Of a stretch of DNA of 64,000 nucleotides, positions 1 to 12,237 are shown piece after piece (within the stretch, counting starts at the first letter, position 1; every line of letters begins with the position of its first letter). The stretch spans positions 372,001 through 436,000 of the forward strand of contig NW_026570252.1 of NCBI RefSeq assembly GCF_019649055.1. The letters run 5' to 3'. Both the position numbers and the translations under genes were made by a program. Source of the DNA: Paramacrobiotus metropolitanus. Lineage: Eukaryota; Tardigrada; Eutardigrada; Parachela; Macrobiotidae. The notes beneath the pieces were generated by a model. It made no database searches, was not told the origin of the DNA, and was given only the letters and a program-made list of their open reading frames with translations.

Positions 1-1093
1 CTTCTTCACGCTGGCACTGCCCTTCATTATACGCCCAACAGCTGAGCTTTTTCGGCCCGTCGCCAGCATAATTATTTCCCCGACCATTGTACGATCCACG
101 ACCGTACCCGCGAGAGCGACCATCATGACCACCACGAAAACCTTCGCTCACAGCGTGGGCGTCGACTGGCAACAGTGAACCAGCGTGAAAACACTGATGA
201 ATTAAACTTCCACACGCATTAAAATCATTCAGTGAGCAACCAAACCGCTCGGCATATTGCCGGAAACCAGCATCAAATTTCAAGATCGCTTTTGGGTCAT
301 AACCGGGAGCCTTACTGGATAAGAACTCAACGTACTCGGCATATTCGCACAACGTTTCTGCGTGACTCGGCATTCTACTCAACTGCTTAATCAACATAAG
401 CGACCCATTCATAAATTCTGCGTATGTTAACTCTAAGGCGCCAACTGGTTTCTTCTTCTCTGCTTGCGCACGGGAATACACCACCTCGTGTGGTCGTGGC
501 AAATTTCTTGCCAACTTCGGTAACGAGTCACCTTTCAAATTAAAAACTTCTCTTAGGCCGAACTCACCACTGCGGAAATTCTCGATCAGTGGAATAGGAC
601 TGGGGCTGCCACGTGGAAGGTCAACCGGATCCGGCATGACCCTTCGGTCGAATTCTGACGCGGATGCGGGCTTGCTGACCTTCTTGCACGGTGCAGGTGG
701 AACAATAATCACTGACTCTTCACTTCGGCTATCCATGATGTAGGTCCAAATATCTTTGCGGTCGCACAGCGGGATGGCATTCAGCGGAGTCGTCCAAAGG
801 TCATCTTTGGACAGGAAAAGGACTTTCTCAATGGTAACGAAACGCTCCTTCTTCAAAATGGCAACAGTGTTTTCACACAATCCCAATGATTTAGCCAAAT
901 CATCAACCGTATTACCCGACACATTCAGCTGTGAATTACTCTTACCACCGTGGCCAGCACATTCAGGCTGGTGATCAAGCATACGCTTAACGAGTTCGGC
1001 TTTGTTGCCGGTAACCGTGAGCTCGTGCTCTCTTAGCATGACCTTTAATTCTTCACATGTCATAACTTCAAGTTCTTCCTGCGTTTTACTCAT
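1..1093 (-). CDS. Gag-like ORF1 of a retroelement with N-terminal SAP domain (partial)
   Basis: An uninterrupted frame runs from an ATG at 1093 leftward off the window edge, giving about 364 codons without a stop. Residues about 7-41 look like a SAP DNA-binding motif: two short helices with the pattern CEELKVMLREHEL, then a glycine-containing turn GNKAELVKRML. The C-terminal part visible here turns Gly/Arg-rich (around GRGSYNGRGN) and then enters CWAYNEGQCQ, which looks like the start of a C-x3-N-x-G-x-C zinc finger cut by the window. Gag proteins of DIRS-like and related retroelements often combine such a finger with basic Gly-rich stretches, and SAP motifs occur in some of them; that assignment is inference. 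The DIRS-like RT at the other window edge could belong to the same family in opposite orientation. A host SAP/zinc-finger protein is the alternative. The open frame itself is certain. Confidence 0.7.
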   Translation of the reverse strand, partial: MSKTQEELEVMTCEELKVMLREHELTVTGNKAELVKRMLDHQPECAGHGGKSNSQLNVSGNTVDDLAKSLGLCENTVAILKKERFVTIEKVLFLSKDDLWTTPLNAIPLCDRKDIWTYIMDSRSEESVIIVPPAPCKKVSKPASASEFDRRVMPDPVDLPRGSPSPIPLIENFRSGEFGLREVFNLKGDSLPKLARNLPRPHEVVYSRAQAEKKKPVGALELTYAEFMNGSLMLIKQLSRMPSHAETLCEYAEYVEFLSSKAPGYDPKAILKFDAGFRQYAERFGCSLNDFNACGSLIHQCFHAGSLLPVDAHAVSEGFRGGHDGRSRGYGRGSYNGRGNNYAGDGPKKLSCWAYNEGQCQREE

Positions 1094-3236
1094 TTTACCG
1101 AAAATTTAAAAGCCAAATTAAGAACGACACAAAATAATTTACAAACTGATAGTGGTTGTATGCATGCAATTTACTTAAATAGTCTCTTGCTTCGTCCTGC
1201 TCCAAGTCCAGCATCCGTCTTCACTCCATTCATGCACTCATAGCAGGACGACCCTTTGACCTCGTTATACTCAGATTCTCTTTGGAGAATCTTTCTCATA
1301 AAGATGAACATATGGCATACTTCGCTTGGCCCATTATTTTAATCAGTACCGCTTTAGGGATCAATAATTTAATGACTTTTACTGCATAGATGCAGTGCTG
1401 CTGGTCTTACTGGATAGATTGCATCGCTGATAAGCTTCATAGGCTGCATAGACTGAATGGTAATGCATAGATTGCATTTCAGTCAGCCATGGTTGTCATG
1501 GGTACGATATGCGTGATGGGTACAATCCCCGAATATCGTATAGCATCGAAGAAGTGTTTTTATTATAAAATATATATAGGGGGAAAAATGTGTCTAGCCG
1601 AACCAGTCCCTTGTACTTCTGATGTAAGCCAGCTGGTGGTTTACGTTGTGGCTTGACAGTGTTTTATGTAAAGCGCTGCTATTTAGATTGCAGGTACTGA
1701 TAACAGGTAAGCGGCACTCGTACAGGCTTGTATATTAAGACGTACCTGCCGAAGAATGCGGTTGTCTAGCGCACAGACCTAAGTAACTTCAAGTTTATAT
1801 TTTCCATGGATAAAACATGGATCACTTGAAACGATTTTGAGGTTTGAACAGACATAAACTGTCCAGGCGGAGAAATGCAGTGGCCGGACGAACAGAATAA
1901 AAACTTAGCAAAGCGGTTGCAAAACATACGTATGATTGCTCTTACGGAGCCTCGCAATGGAGTGTTACGGGCTTATTGTACGAGTCGAAAACGTTTTATT
2001 GACGCTCAGGGCTTCGCAAATACGATTCCGCCGAAAATGGCTACCCATCGCATCCCGTGGTTGCACCAGAAGCGTGTAAGCGAGGTTACCCCCCAATTCA
2101 AAGGTGCTCGCAGTTACTCGGCAAAGGTCACCCAGGCTTGGCCGAAATCGGCTGATGTATGGTATCTTCCGCAAGAGCATTGAATGATTGATAGCTCAGA
2201 ATTATCGCTGTTGAACAACGACGTCATCAGAATTTGTAAGAAATTTCAAACAGGAAGGCTGCTACCACGTTGGATGGGTCGAGCCGCTTTTTTCCACTGG
2301 TCTACTCTGATCTTGACCTCACTATTATTCGGAAAACGGTCTCAGCATAGAATCTCCAAGTGAAAAAGATGTCGGATACACACGGCAACTAAGAAAAAAT
2401 TAAACAAGGAAGTATGTTATGACGGCTGCCCTGTGCCGATTTTTTGAAAAAACTGCCCCAACTTGGCTGAGCAGGGCTGTAGCTATGATTAATTTAGTTT
2501 ATAACTTTATCGCAACCCGGGTAGTCTGTTTACCGCAAATTTTTTTCTGGATTTTTTCTTCTGGAAACTGACAACACAAATTTTTTCCACAGTTATTACT
2601 AACTCTTTTACTGTTCCTTTAAAAGCAGAAAGGGACGACTCTTTTCCTTCTTGATTTGCACTATAAGAAGGACACATTCTGAACATAAAAACGTTTTGTG
2701 CTTCTTGAAGTTGGAACGGGGTGAATGGTAAAAATAGTGCAATGTTGCTAGGAAATCAGAAGACAAGCTGCCGGACACCGCCAAAAGTCTTTTTGCGAAT
2801 ATCTCCAGCCTAGTTGATCAGAATTGAGTCTAAATTTTTCATTAATTAGTTTGTGAATGGCATCATTTGCAATAAGGGCGAAAAAGGTTAAATCTGTTTG
2901 CGGGGGAGGATAAAAAATAAGGAAAAATACTTTTGAAATGCCCTTTGTATCCACATTGCAGGACAAGAGATACAGCGCACGAGGATCATCTCCATTTTAA
3001 GCACGCCTCTTAATTGTAGTTACGTTTGCAACTGCAGTCTGCAGATAACTCGAATCTGTTTACTGCAGGTCTCATAAAATAAATGAGGAAAGTATTTCAA
3101 ATTTAAATGATTGTTTAGCAAAGTGTTTTAATTCTTTTTAATCACAAGTTGCAACTGATGTTCGCGCACAATCACAGCTTCTTTTTCGCGCAGAGACTGG
3201 ATTCCCGGAAGGCGGTTTTGTTGAAAAGCAGGTCCT

Positions 3237-3285
3237 TTATTACAGATATTATATCTTACAGTATCTGATATTATATCTGTAATAA
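3237..3285. repeat. perfect 19-bp inverted repeat (hairpin)
   Basis: Positions 3237-3255 are the exact reverse complement of 3267-3285, with an 11-nt loop between. The arms are AT-rich (TTATTACAGATATTATATC). No function is evident. Confidence 0.85.
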
Positions 3286-5886
3286 CGGATCTGGTTTTCA
3301 ATAAAAGATACGTATTATAATATTTTCGTGCATTTCGTTCGGTCGGCCAGCTGACCAAATCGCGCTTGGCAATCGAAGGTTGCATCTATAAAAAATAAAT
3401 AAAGCTTGCCGAATTATTTTTTTCACCGCATCGTACGTACTGTACCATGTTTCTGCCATGTGTCTTGTATTAGGACTGTAATTTCGAATTAATTTGCATT
3501 GTGCCGACGCAGCGCACGGCGTCTGCATAGTTCATAGCACAAAACGTCTAAACTGCACGTACAATTCAACACACCTAAGCTAAAACCATCGAAGTGTACT
3601 TCTATCCGTAAAAGGGAAAAGTCACGAGAAAATTGAACCGATAAACTGCGCACATATTATATAAGTACAATCTGTACACCCACAAAGAATATAGACTAGC
3701 GCATAGCTCACCTTCAGCACAAGATTTGATTTTTTCTCTGTTTCCGGGTAAGAGAATAGATGCTTGGTTGAATGCTGTTGTTTTGACGATTTTTTTCAAT
3801 GTTGGCTTCCGGGGGACTGTCAGTTGCAGGTGACTCGATGTTGGGACCAGATACTGAGCTGGGTCCAAACTATTTTACAGTTCAACCAAGGACAACAAGT
3901 TACTGGTTAAACTGTAAGTTAGTTTGGTCCCGATCTATGTATTACATTCTCCTTCCACACGTCTGGAATCGGAAAAGTAAGGAAAAAGGAAGGGGAACAC
4001 AGAGTTATATTAGGACGAGGAAAATTTCTAAAAGGTCACGTGAGCAGTTGAACCGAACGTTTTACTCTACTTACCGAATCGCCACTTTTCTCAGCGATAA
4101 CGGTGGATGGTGCTGATCACGAAAAAGACGCTAAGTAGCTCATCATCGCAGTAGAGTGACACACAAGTATCATGTCAAAGTATGCAAAGCTAAAAATAAA
4201 CTTTGAACAAACGAAATGCCAAAAATTGTAAACGCTTTTAGATCCCAAGGCCATGTAGTTACCACAGGAGACCTTGAGGTAAAAATAATTGCTTTCCTGG
4301 ATTCGAACGGCAGGTATTTTTCGGCCATATGTTCTCCATTAAGTATTACGAGTACTTTCGTAGTACAAAACATAAACACATACTTCCCCGGAATTCTGCC
4401 ACCAGACATATTTTTTCACTAATGTTACCGGTATGTACTTGAGATGAGTGCCCAGACGTATACTCAGCATAACAAGAAGTCTGATGAAAGCAGTTTGTTT
4501 CAAGTGCTTTTCCATGTAGTCCGCATATACTGGGTATGAGATAGGGCGGCGGCATATTCAGACGGCTGCGGAAACACCTCGCGTAAGTACCTACAAGAAA
4601 TCCAGTAAAATGCACGGCAGCGTTTTCCTGTAAAACGAAATACGCATTTCATGTTAACGTATATGATACGGATACATTAAGCAATAATCATAATGCATGT
4701 AGTAATGATGTTGAATATGTTCGTGCAACGGAGCGGCGCCTCTCACAAATTAATGGAAGGCGAAGTGGAAACAAAAACGATTTTAAAGGACGAAATAATA
4801 ACACCAGTAACTAAGTGACCAATAAAATTTATTTATGCGCGCCACAAAATTCGAAAGTGAGCAGTAAAGCAAAAGATAAGTGTTATCCATATGGCTGCAC
4901 AGGTGCGCAGATCTTGACGATTAAATTGATTTTCATTTGAAAAATCGTTATCCTTACCGGTACATAGCACTATCTTTATCTAAATAACAAGTAACAAAGC
5001 ATAAAAAGAATTTGCCGCGAATTTAGCTACATTTAAATGCATTTAATCATGATAAAAACACATTTTGCTGGTCCGCGGTTGCAAAAGGTTACATCTGGTT
5101 TGCCATATGTTTGGTTCGGCTCGTACAGCGGAAGCGCGTTCACTTTTATATCGCACAATGAATTTATTATGAAATAAATTTCACAAACTATTAAAGGGTT
5201 TTCTATAGTTTTATGACTTTTATCGGATCAGAAACACAACTGCGCTTCCAACTAAACCGTACGGTATGAATCTGTGTTTTAGTCGTAACAGTATTGCAAC
5301 CATCGTTTCACAGAAATGATGAAATAAGTAGGTTCTTCAAAATGACTGCTCTTCCGAAAATCAAAAACAGGGATTAGAAGATGTCGACTACTCAAAAATC
5401 CAAATGATTGATGGTTTGTTATGATTTATTAATCGACTATTATGACTTTTTTATTATGATAATTACGATTATTATGATTCAATAATTTTATCCATCTGTT
5501 CAGATTGAAGCTATGCCTCACGGCACGCGGGCTGTGTGACTGAGTTTGTCGTATCATATTACGGAAACAAGTGAAAACCCTTTTTTCTCCACCCTGTTTT
5601 ACATTCTTACCATATTTTGCCCAAATTCATCGCACCCCGCGGTTTCAGTTAAGATGCCTGAAAAATCTAAGAATTCCAATAAACCAAAGAACGCCCCTCG
5701 ACGAATAAAAATTCGATTACGAGCTCGTTTCCGGTGGGCGTAGTTTCGCTTATAGGTCTAGCTACGTTCGGAAGCGCTACCCACACACAGTGTTGAGGCG
5801 TTCTTGAGCGTGGTTACCGGCGTTACCTCACACGAAAATCGAGCTTACGCCAAAATTTCGACTTGGCGCATAATAGATAGGTGGTA

Positions 5887-7459
5887 TGCGGCATAACATG
5901 CCGGTTACTATGCGGCTGACTATGCCGCAACCTAGTTGTTTTTGTAATTCCCATTGGCTTGCAAACAAGCGGGCTGCTGTGTACAGCCCACTTGAACGTC
6001 TGTACATACAGTCTAGTACACTCACATTCAGTCCCGTAGCAACCAGTACTGTAAACCCAACGTCTGCACTCTGCAGCTGCAGTCTACTTTAAGACGTCGA
6101 ACTTTAAATTTTCAAATTCAAAAACCCACAGAATATAGTTCTTGACGTTTTTTTTGCTTGTGTCGTTTCGTAATGTTTTGGAATATGATTGCCTGTGGTT
6201 TGCTGTGATTGTTCGGGAATCCCTGTCATGATCAGTTCGTCATTGATAATCTTGAGGAACTTGGAATTCCAACGCACAAGCGTCAGTAACAATACGGGAT
6301 CGCGGTCATTTGGAGGTTTGCTGTTTGGCTATAAACTCCTACGATAATAATTATCTGGCAACTTCCACGACCAAGAAAGCACGTTTTTCGAAAGGATGCG
6401 TCAGTTCCTTTTTAGGTAAATTTTTCTGGTAATAATTCTTTTATCCTGCGGGAATTCCTACCATAATTTGCTTAAGTATTGTCTAAATACTGGTTTAACA
6501 TCACAAAAGTAAAGTCATACAAATGCAATTTTGATACAATTCTGTTTGAATGAAAACCTATGCGCATATATGAATTTTGTTATTCAGCAGTTGTATTTTA
6601 TTGTCTTTACAGGAAATCCGGGAATTTCCATCATTACATTTGCAGTTAAATCTGGGAAGGCCGCTTCTGCTGAATAAAATTATAAACGGTAAGTTGCATC
6701 TGTATGCAAAATAAAACAAATCTAAAACTGACAGGCGCTGGTGTAAAAATGTTGTTTGAATACGGAATAAGATTTCCAGTGTAGTGAGTATGCCCTGCTT
6801 GTGCCTTGTAGGTAGCCGGGCGTCTGGAATTCCCGATTGGGACCATTTTGGATTTTAATCAAAGCATCGAAGACTACTTCTAGTTTGATGTTTTAATTAG
6901 GATACTTATTTCCAGACTCTGAATGTTCATGTCAGCTTATGACTGTTGTTCGTTGTGCTTAATTTTATTCGCTGAATTGGTTTAGTCTCCAGTCTCGCTT
7001 GAATTGATATTTTTTTCGGGAATTCCTGTTTGAAATACTGCGACCGTCGTACCTCAGTACTGGAAACGTGAATAAAATTACGGTATAAAACTGTAAAGCA
7101 GTAATGAGTAATGTAATCCAACTGTTCCTAATAAATCAATGCCTTTATGCAACGTCATAATTTAAACGGGTGGGAGGAAAATTTGTTATGAAACCAGCAA
7201 ATCGCAGAGAGCATATAAACGGCACCATCATAAATTGTGCCAATGGGAGCAGCTGTGCTGCCCAATAGCAATAGCATGAGCTCGTCCAATAGGAACGAGA
7301 AAAGCAGTAAGAGGTTGGCTCGTAAGCATTAGCCAATAGAATTCGCTTTAAAGCGACTCACACGGCATACCAACTCTAGGTAGCCTATTCAAAAGTTAAT
7401 GGCCTCAAAACGTGGATGCGGCATACCACTTACCAGTACTCACCGCAAAGTATGCCGCA
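5887..7459. repeat. two copies of TGCGGCATA-N25-TATGCCGCA
   Basis: TGCGGCATA at 5887-5895 pairs with its reverse complement at 5921-5929. The same pair recurs at 7417-7425 and 7451-7459 with exactly the same 34-bp start-to-start spacing. The two copies are 1530 bp apart in direct orientation and the bases between the 9-mers are only partly similar. They could be ends of a degraded element or a dyad protein-binding site. Confidence 0.7.
6214..7026. repeat. recurrent GGGAATTCC-type motif, about every 200 bp
   Basis: GGGAATCCC (6214), GGGAATTCC (6450), GGGAATTTCC (6620), GGAATTCCC (6826) and GGGAATTCC (7018) recur at intervals of 236, 170, 206 and 192 bp. The sequence between them is AT-rich and only loosely alike. 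This may be a decayed tandem repeat of about 200 bp. The motif resembles the NF-kB half-site consensus, but function is not implied. Confidence 0.5.
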
Positions 7460-7573
7460 GTCGTTTTTTCGTATGAGTACCACAATGTCATAAGACCTGG
7501 GTTAAACGATGTTAAGAATGATGTGTGAAAGATTGCTGAGTGAAAGATTAGACGCTCGTTACAGTCATAATAA

Positions 7574-8035
7574 TTATGTATTGACAGTATTATAAACTTG
7601 TACTATTTGGTATTTACATTCCTGATAGGTTACAGCCAACGAAAGCTTGTAACAGTGAAGTACAGTACAACAGGCAACAACAAATTCGCCCCCATGGCGC
7701 TGTGTATGTACAGGTTCATAATAATTATTATTTCTTGGTGTACTCGTACTAAAACACAAGCTCGGAAGTCGTACAACTACCGCTACTGAAACAGCGATCG
7801 GAGAAAAACAGCCGGTTGTTCTCGCAACCGGCATTTCGTAACACCGATCAGCACCGAGTTCTTGTTGTGTACAGTACGTTTGGCACAGTACTTTAGTCAG
7901 CCAGATAAAGATAGTCAAAGATCGAAGTTGTGCTTCGGATAAAACACCGCTTAAAGTGCTGTGCTGACCCGACTTAGCCATGTTTACTGCCGATAAACGT
8001 GTTTCTAACGGCATCAAGGAAATTCTATGCTGCAT
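7574..8035 (-). CDS. hypothetical ORF of 153 codons
   Basis: An ATG-initiated frame of 153 codons, divergent from the family gene that starts 250 bp to the right. I recognise no domain. There is no convincing signal peptide, although one valine/alanine-rich stretch is moderately hydrophobic. The length is more than expected by chance in AT-rich DNA, but composition gives no further support. It could be an unannotated exon or noise. Confidence 0.2.
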   Translation of the reverse strand: MQHRISLMPLETRLSAVNMAKSGQHSTLSGVLSEAQLRSLTIFIWLTKVLCQTYCTQQELGADRCYEMPVARTTGCFSPIAVSVAVVVRLPSLCFSTSTPRNNNYYEPVHTQRHGGEFVVACCTVLHCYKLSLAVTYQECKYQIVQVYNTVNT

Positions 8036-8285
8036 CGTAATATTATGGAGCTGCCTGATGGATCATGGCTCACAGTTTGTTCATGCTCTTGATTTGGATA
8101 TTGGTAAAATCGTCTCCCAACAATTGCCAGCATCCATGTACATGTTGCCAGTCTAATAAAATTTAATCGACACAAGGCATTACAGTACTACGAATAGATC
8201 GGTGCCTTTTGATCATCGATTTAGTACCCAACATAATTTTATCGATACACAACAAAAAGCGCAGTTTTCTAAGGAGTGCGAGACG

Positions 8286-9307
8286 ATGATGTGTGTGGAA
8301 ATTTTGATCCTATTGCATTTTGTATCGGTGTCGTACGGAGACAACTATCCGCTGTTCGTTACTCGGCCGGAAGTACGGGCCAATCCACACGGGGGGATAA
8401 CCGACATTACTGGCAATCTGGAGACACTAATACTCGATATTGCCAAGGATATGAGGTAGTGTGCTTTAGGTAAGCACTTCTCCCGATTCTACGAGTACTT
8501 TCACGGTACATACTGCAAATTTGCTACCGTGTATGATGCCAGTTAGTTACATCCTTCAACAAGCTAGCGTGATTATCTAGCACTCGTTTCCGTTGAGCGT
8601 GGCGCAGCTTTTTGCGATATACTGATAACCCGTATTACGTATATTTAGCGTAATAAATAATATAGTTATATTGTTATTATACGTATATATATTAAGATAT
8701 AATATTCAGCGTAAATGCTGAATTAAACGCCTTGGATTTTTGTTCGATCAAAAGTTTCTCGAAGAGGCGTTTTAAGCCACAAAGGGCGTTAATTTCGAGG
8801 GTAGTTGTATTCTGAGTTTACGGTAACTAGCATTAAATATCCGCATGTTTCTTTCTTCTTGCCTTGGACTTCAGAAGATATCCAATGGATTCATACAGCA
8901 TTGCGCCCTTTTTATCGGGCACACCTCTTTTTCTTCGAGGTTTAGGTACCAGTGTGCAGCTGGTGTTTCAGTTACTATCGAATCAAATACCAAAATTGGT
9001 TGCAATAAATAAATAACCGACTCATGGTTATTCTTTCAGAACTGAGATCCCAGATGAGCTAGTAAACCAGACGGTATCGAAGCCGCCGCTTTACTCGCCA
9101 TCCTCCGAAGCACCCCAGCGGACCGCACTCCCGACTAATCCCAACCACACAGCCGCCCTTGAAACTCACGGTGATCAGAGGAGTTTTCTAGATAGAACAG
9201 GTTTCTGGCCGACTGTCCGGAAACAAAGCAACTGGGCTTCATTCTGTATGGGCTCTTTACTGGGATTCTTCGTAGGGATTACGCCCTTTGTGCTGGGTGA
9301 ATTTTGA
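8286..9307 (+). CDS. small secreted/membrane protein, novel two-exon family, member 1
   Basis: Exon 1 is 8286-8455 and exon 2 is 9040-9307, giving a 145-aa product. The donor is AG|GTAGTG and the acceptor TTCTTTCAG|A, so the 584-bp intron is phase 2 and splits an Arg codon. Exon 1 encodes a signal peptide (MMCVEILILLHFVSVSYG), then YPLFVTRPE and the family motif DITGNLETLI. Exon 2 encodes a Pro/Ser-rich stalk with the N-glycosylation signature NPNHTAA, then a hydrophobic C-terminal segment SFCMGSLLGFFVGITPFVLG that ends almost at the TGA. The layout suggests a type I single-pass or tail-anchored protein with a very short cytosolic end. Exon 1 is exactly 170 nt, as in the member at 18567. I do not recognise the family and infer no function. 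Clustered, divergent paralogues of this kind often act at the cell surface or in secretions. Confidence 0.72.
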
Positions 9308-10674
9308 CCAGTAAACTTTGATTGTGACTGCCAAAAGTCTGACCCTGACCACCAAAGCTAAATCTAGTTGACCCGCGAAACTGCAAGAAAAAGACACCTA
9401 AAATACTCGTAACAAACATATCAAATACCTGAGAAGTTCAAGGAATCTAAAAAATGTAAAACGTGTATCAATAAAAAACACCTGAGAAGAAATCTGAAAA
9501 TTCCACGAAGCCTATGAAATCCAATAAACCTAATGAAAAATTAACCGGCGACGTTTTTCAATGGTGTGGCGTAATTTTAACACGATGGGATACGTTGTGA
9601 AAAAATTATGGAAGGCATTACTCGTCGCAGATAATCCAGCAATGAATCAATCCTGTAGTTGATTACCCTTCCACAAACGGTTTGTTCGGTCTCCTAGAAT
9701 CGTCTTAGGTTGTTCGAGTGTTAGGAAACCTAAGACTATCACAAAGAGGCAGTTCTTTGTTTAACACCCACCTCTCTACAAGTACCGTAGAAGTACGTGT
9801 ATAGCTTGCGCCAGGTTAAGTATACTCTTGGTTCCAGTGATAATTAGAATAAACCACTTTCTAACTAAACCATCCAACCACCACCACCACAGTTCTCATA
9901 CCAGCGTTTCGAAAGCTGACCTGGTTCTTACCCGTTGCCGAAAGGGTTTCCATCTAGTTACAATTACCAACAAAACCGGCATGTGTTGCTCCACCCTGTG
10001 ATTCACGAAAAATTGTAAATAAAATGTCTAAATAATCGAATAAAAAAAAGTCAAAGCAGCTAAAAAATTGTTTGGTGCACAGTTCATCCAGCGTATGCAC
10101 CATGCCAACAGGCAACAGATACTATTTTTAATAAATGCGCATGTCGTTCTCTTAGAAAGCCCTGTTAAAAAAATTTGAAAACGTCGTACCGGAAAAAAGG
10201 TTTGACGAAATTGTAGGGTCGCAAGCCGGGTCACAATGCAGTTTGACATAATTTAAACTGTTACGATTTCTAACGAGATTTTTCGGTTTACAGTACTAAT
10301 ACGTTTTGCTATTTTGGATCGCTAACAAAATTATCTATTACATGAATCTAAACAGTTTGCAGTGCGACTAGTAGTTCTCAAGAAGCGAACCAAAAGCGGA
10401 AACCGGCATTCTAACGGCCCATCCGTTACTGTGGCTTTTATGCCAGAAATTGCCCAGAATGTATTATGCGGGAATTTGATTATGCCGAAATTGTTCTATG
10501 CACAATCATAATCTCGAAATTTCTGCAGTTTTGCACATGCGCTGAAAGTTTCGCTCTAGATCTCGTGCACTCCAAAATGCTTTTTTTGACATTAATTTAT
10601 GACTATGTGTAGCCAGATAATTTGTATATTATAATGGCGTGAAAATCGTTTGGCGCATAATACCCGGTTGGCCT
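9308..10674. other. no gene seen
   Basis: AT-rich DNA downstream of family member 1. The end (about 10500-10670) shows weak similarity to the Rep-A family seen at 12299 and 14870 (matches around GATTTGTATA and the GCGTGAAAA..GTTTG stretch). Nothing else can be supported. Confidence 0.4.
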
Positions 10675-10755
10675 GTTATTGTTATCGTACTTCGGGACGA
10701 TAACAATAACGCTTTGAGTACGGGAATAAGATGCCCTAATACCGTACTCAAAGCG
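10675..10755. repeat. two adjacent perfect hairpins
   Basis: GTTATTGTTATCGT (10675-10688) pairs with its exact complement at 10697-10710 across an 8-nt loop. CGCTTTGAGTACGG (10710-10723) pairs with 10742-10755. The two stems share base 10710, so together they form a cruciform-like twin hairpin directly left of a foldback element. Confidence 0.85.
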
Positions 10756-10809
10756 TGTACATACGAGTACATACACTTCTGATGCTCCTCAGATATATAC
10801 GTACATACA

Positions 10810-11565
10810 TAGATATAGGGGGAAATCGATTGCATATTATACATCTTCCCTGTACTGCTCCAGTCATCTGTATGGATTGTCACGTCATGGGTAAACAGGG
10901 GTTTTTAAAAGCGCTACATTTATACCTGCGCATTGATTGGTACAAGTCGCTTTAGCAAGCGTATCTCGAAATGCGTATGAGTGATTACCTTCAGACTGCC
11001 CTGTATTCCTTAAAAATCTCTTTCCTGTTTTTTAAATGGAGATTTCACAAAGATTTCATAGCTAAACGTTATAGAAAACGAATTTTGTGAACTTCCGGCG
11101 CGTGACGCAGGAGACACCGCCCGGTGCGGCAGCGTGATTTGGCGGCATTTGGCTCACATTTTGAGAGCTGTCGAAATCTTCCATCCTTTTGATTTTCAAT
11201 TTTCGGGCGAAAAAGTGGCTTCTTCTGCGCAACTTCGGTTGCAAAATGAAGAATAAATTACGGGAATCATTTTAAGTGGTAAATGTGCCGTTTTGAACCA
11301 GATTTGTGCACACTCAAACGATTCTGCCTGCGCAACACACAACAAAATGCAAATTCTACTGTCACTGCACTGACTGCAGCACTTTGTTGATTATCAGTTT
11401 ATCACTACCGTCTCACACGGTACTTGTACCTGCATCAATGTGCAGGTACAAGTATAAATGCAGCGCTTTAAAAACTCCTGTTAAGCCATAACGTAGCAGT
11501 CCATACGGATGACTGGAGCAGTACAGGGAAGGTGTATAGTATGCAATCGATTTCCCCCTATAGAA
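10810..11565. mobile_element. foldback MITE with long inverted repeats
   Basis: The left arm (about 10813-10920) reappears inverted at about 11455-11562, including the stretches around CGATTTCCCCCTAT, GACTGGAGCAGTACAGG and the GCGCTTTAAAAAC block. The spacer of about 530 bp has no coding capacity. Outer edges are AC/AT-rich (ACATACAT) on both sides, so exact ends and target duplication are unclear. Confidence 0.7.
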
Positions 11566-11630
11566 GTACTCTGTATATAATTAGACACATACATCACATG
11601 TACATACATATACATCTCAGATTATGGCAC

Positions 11631-11857
11631 CGCGACATTTCGCCGCGGACATTTCATCGTGGGACAATTCGCCGTGGACATTTCGTTTCACGCACAACTC
11701 GACGTGAGACATTACGCTTTGGGACTTTTGGTTTAACGGAAAAAGGTCGCAAGGACATTTTGTTTGGGGAACTGGCCGTTGGGACATTCCGACGTACGGA
11801 CAATACGTTTTGGGAAAAATCGTTTTGAGACAACTAGCCGCGGTACATTTCGTCGCA
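11631..11857. repeat. degenerate 15-bp tandem array (GGACATTTCGTCGTG type)
   Basis: About fifteen imperfect units follow the pattern GACATTTCGCCGTGG with strong drift at each position. Because the unit is a multiple of three the array stays open in both directions (98 codons +, 100 codons -), but neither product looks like a protein. Treat it as a minisatellite. Confidence 0.75.
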
Positions 11858-12237
11858 GTTTCTGCAAGAAATACGTACATCAAAACAAATTCGGATTCTA
11901 GGTAAGCTGAAATTATCATAAATCAGTTAGGCGTTATTTACAGAGATCAGCAACAGATTAAGCGCACAATAATCGTAATCCGTACGCAGTTAATGTACAA
12001 TTAATAGCGAATTTCTAGCTATGGAATTAGAATCGAAATAACACGAAGCGAAAAATCAAAAATTACAAGGCGTTAGCATTATGTTGTCCAACAGTCCAAC
12101 TAACCTTCCTTCAACATATCCTTTCCATTTAAAGAATTATTTCACGCTAGCACTAATAAAACTGTTGTACATACAAACAAAACACTACAAAACTACACAA
12201 AACTAATCACCAAACCAGGCTGAAACAATTAACTAAT

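Larger units (their letters stand above)
1094..7573. other. gene-poor AT-rich stretch
   Basis: No recognisable gene. Two ORFs begin with ATG but match nothing I know: 1875-2183 (+, 102 aa) and 4216-4422 (+, 68 aa). Both could be chance. The stretch holds a perfect hairpin (3237-3285), TAT/ATT low-complexity DNA near 5410-5490, and the repeat motifs listed separately between 5887 and 7459. Confidence 0.5.

Noticed and set aside
4290-4312. tRNA B-box-like GTTCGAATCC on the minus strand
   Set aside because: No matching A-box, acceptor stem or cloverleaf could be drawn around it.
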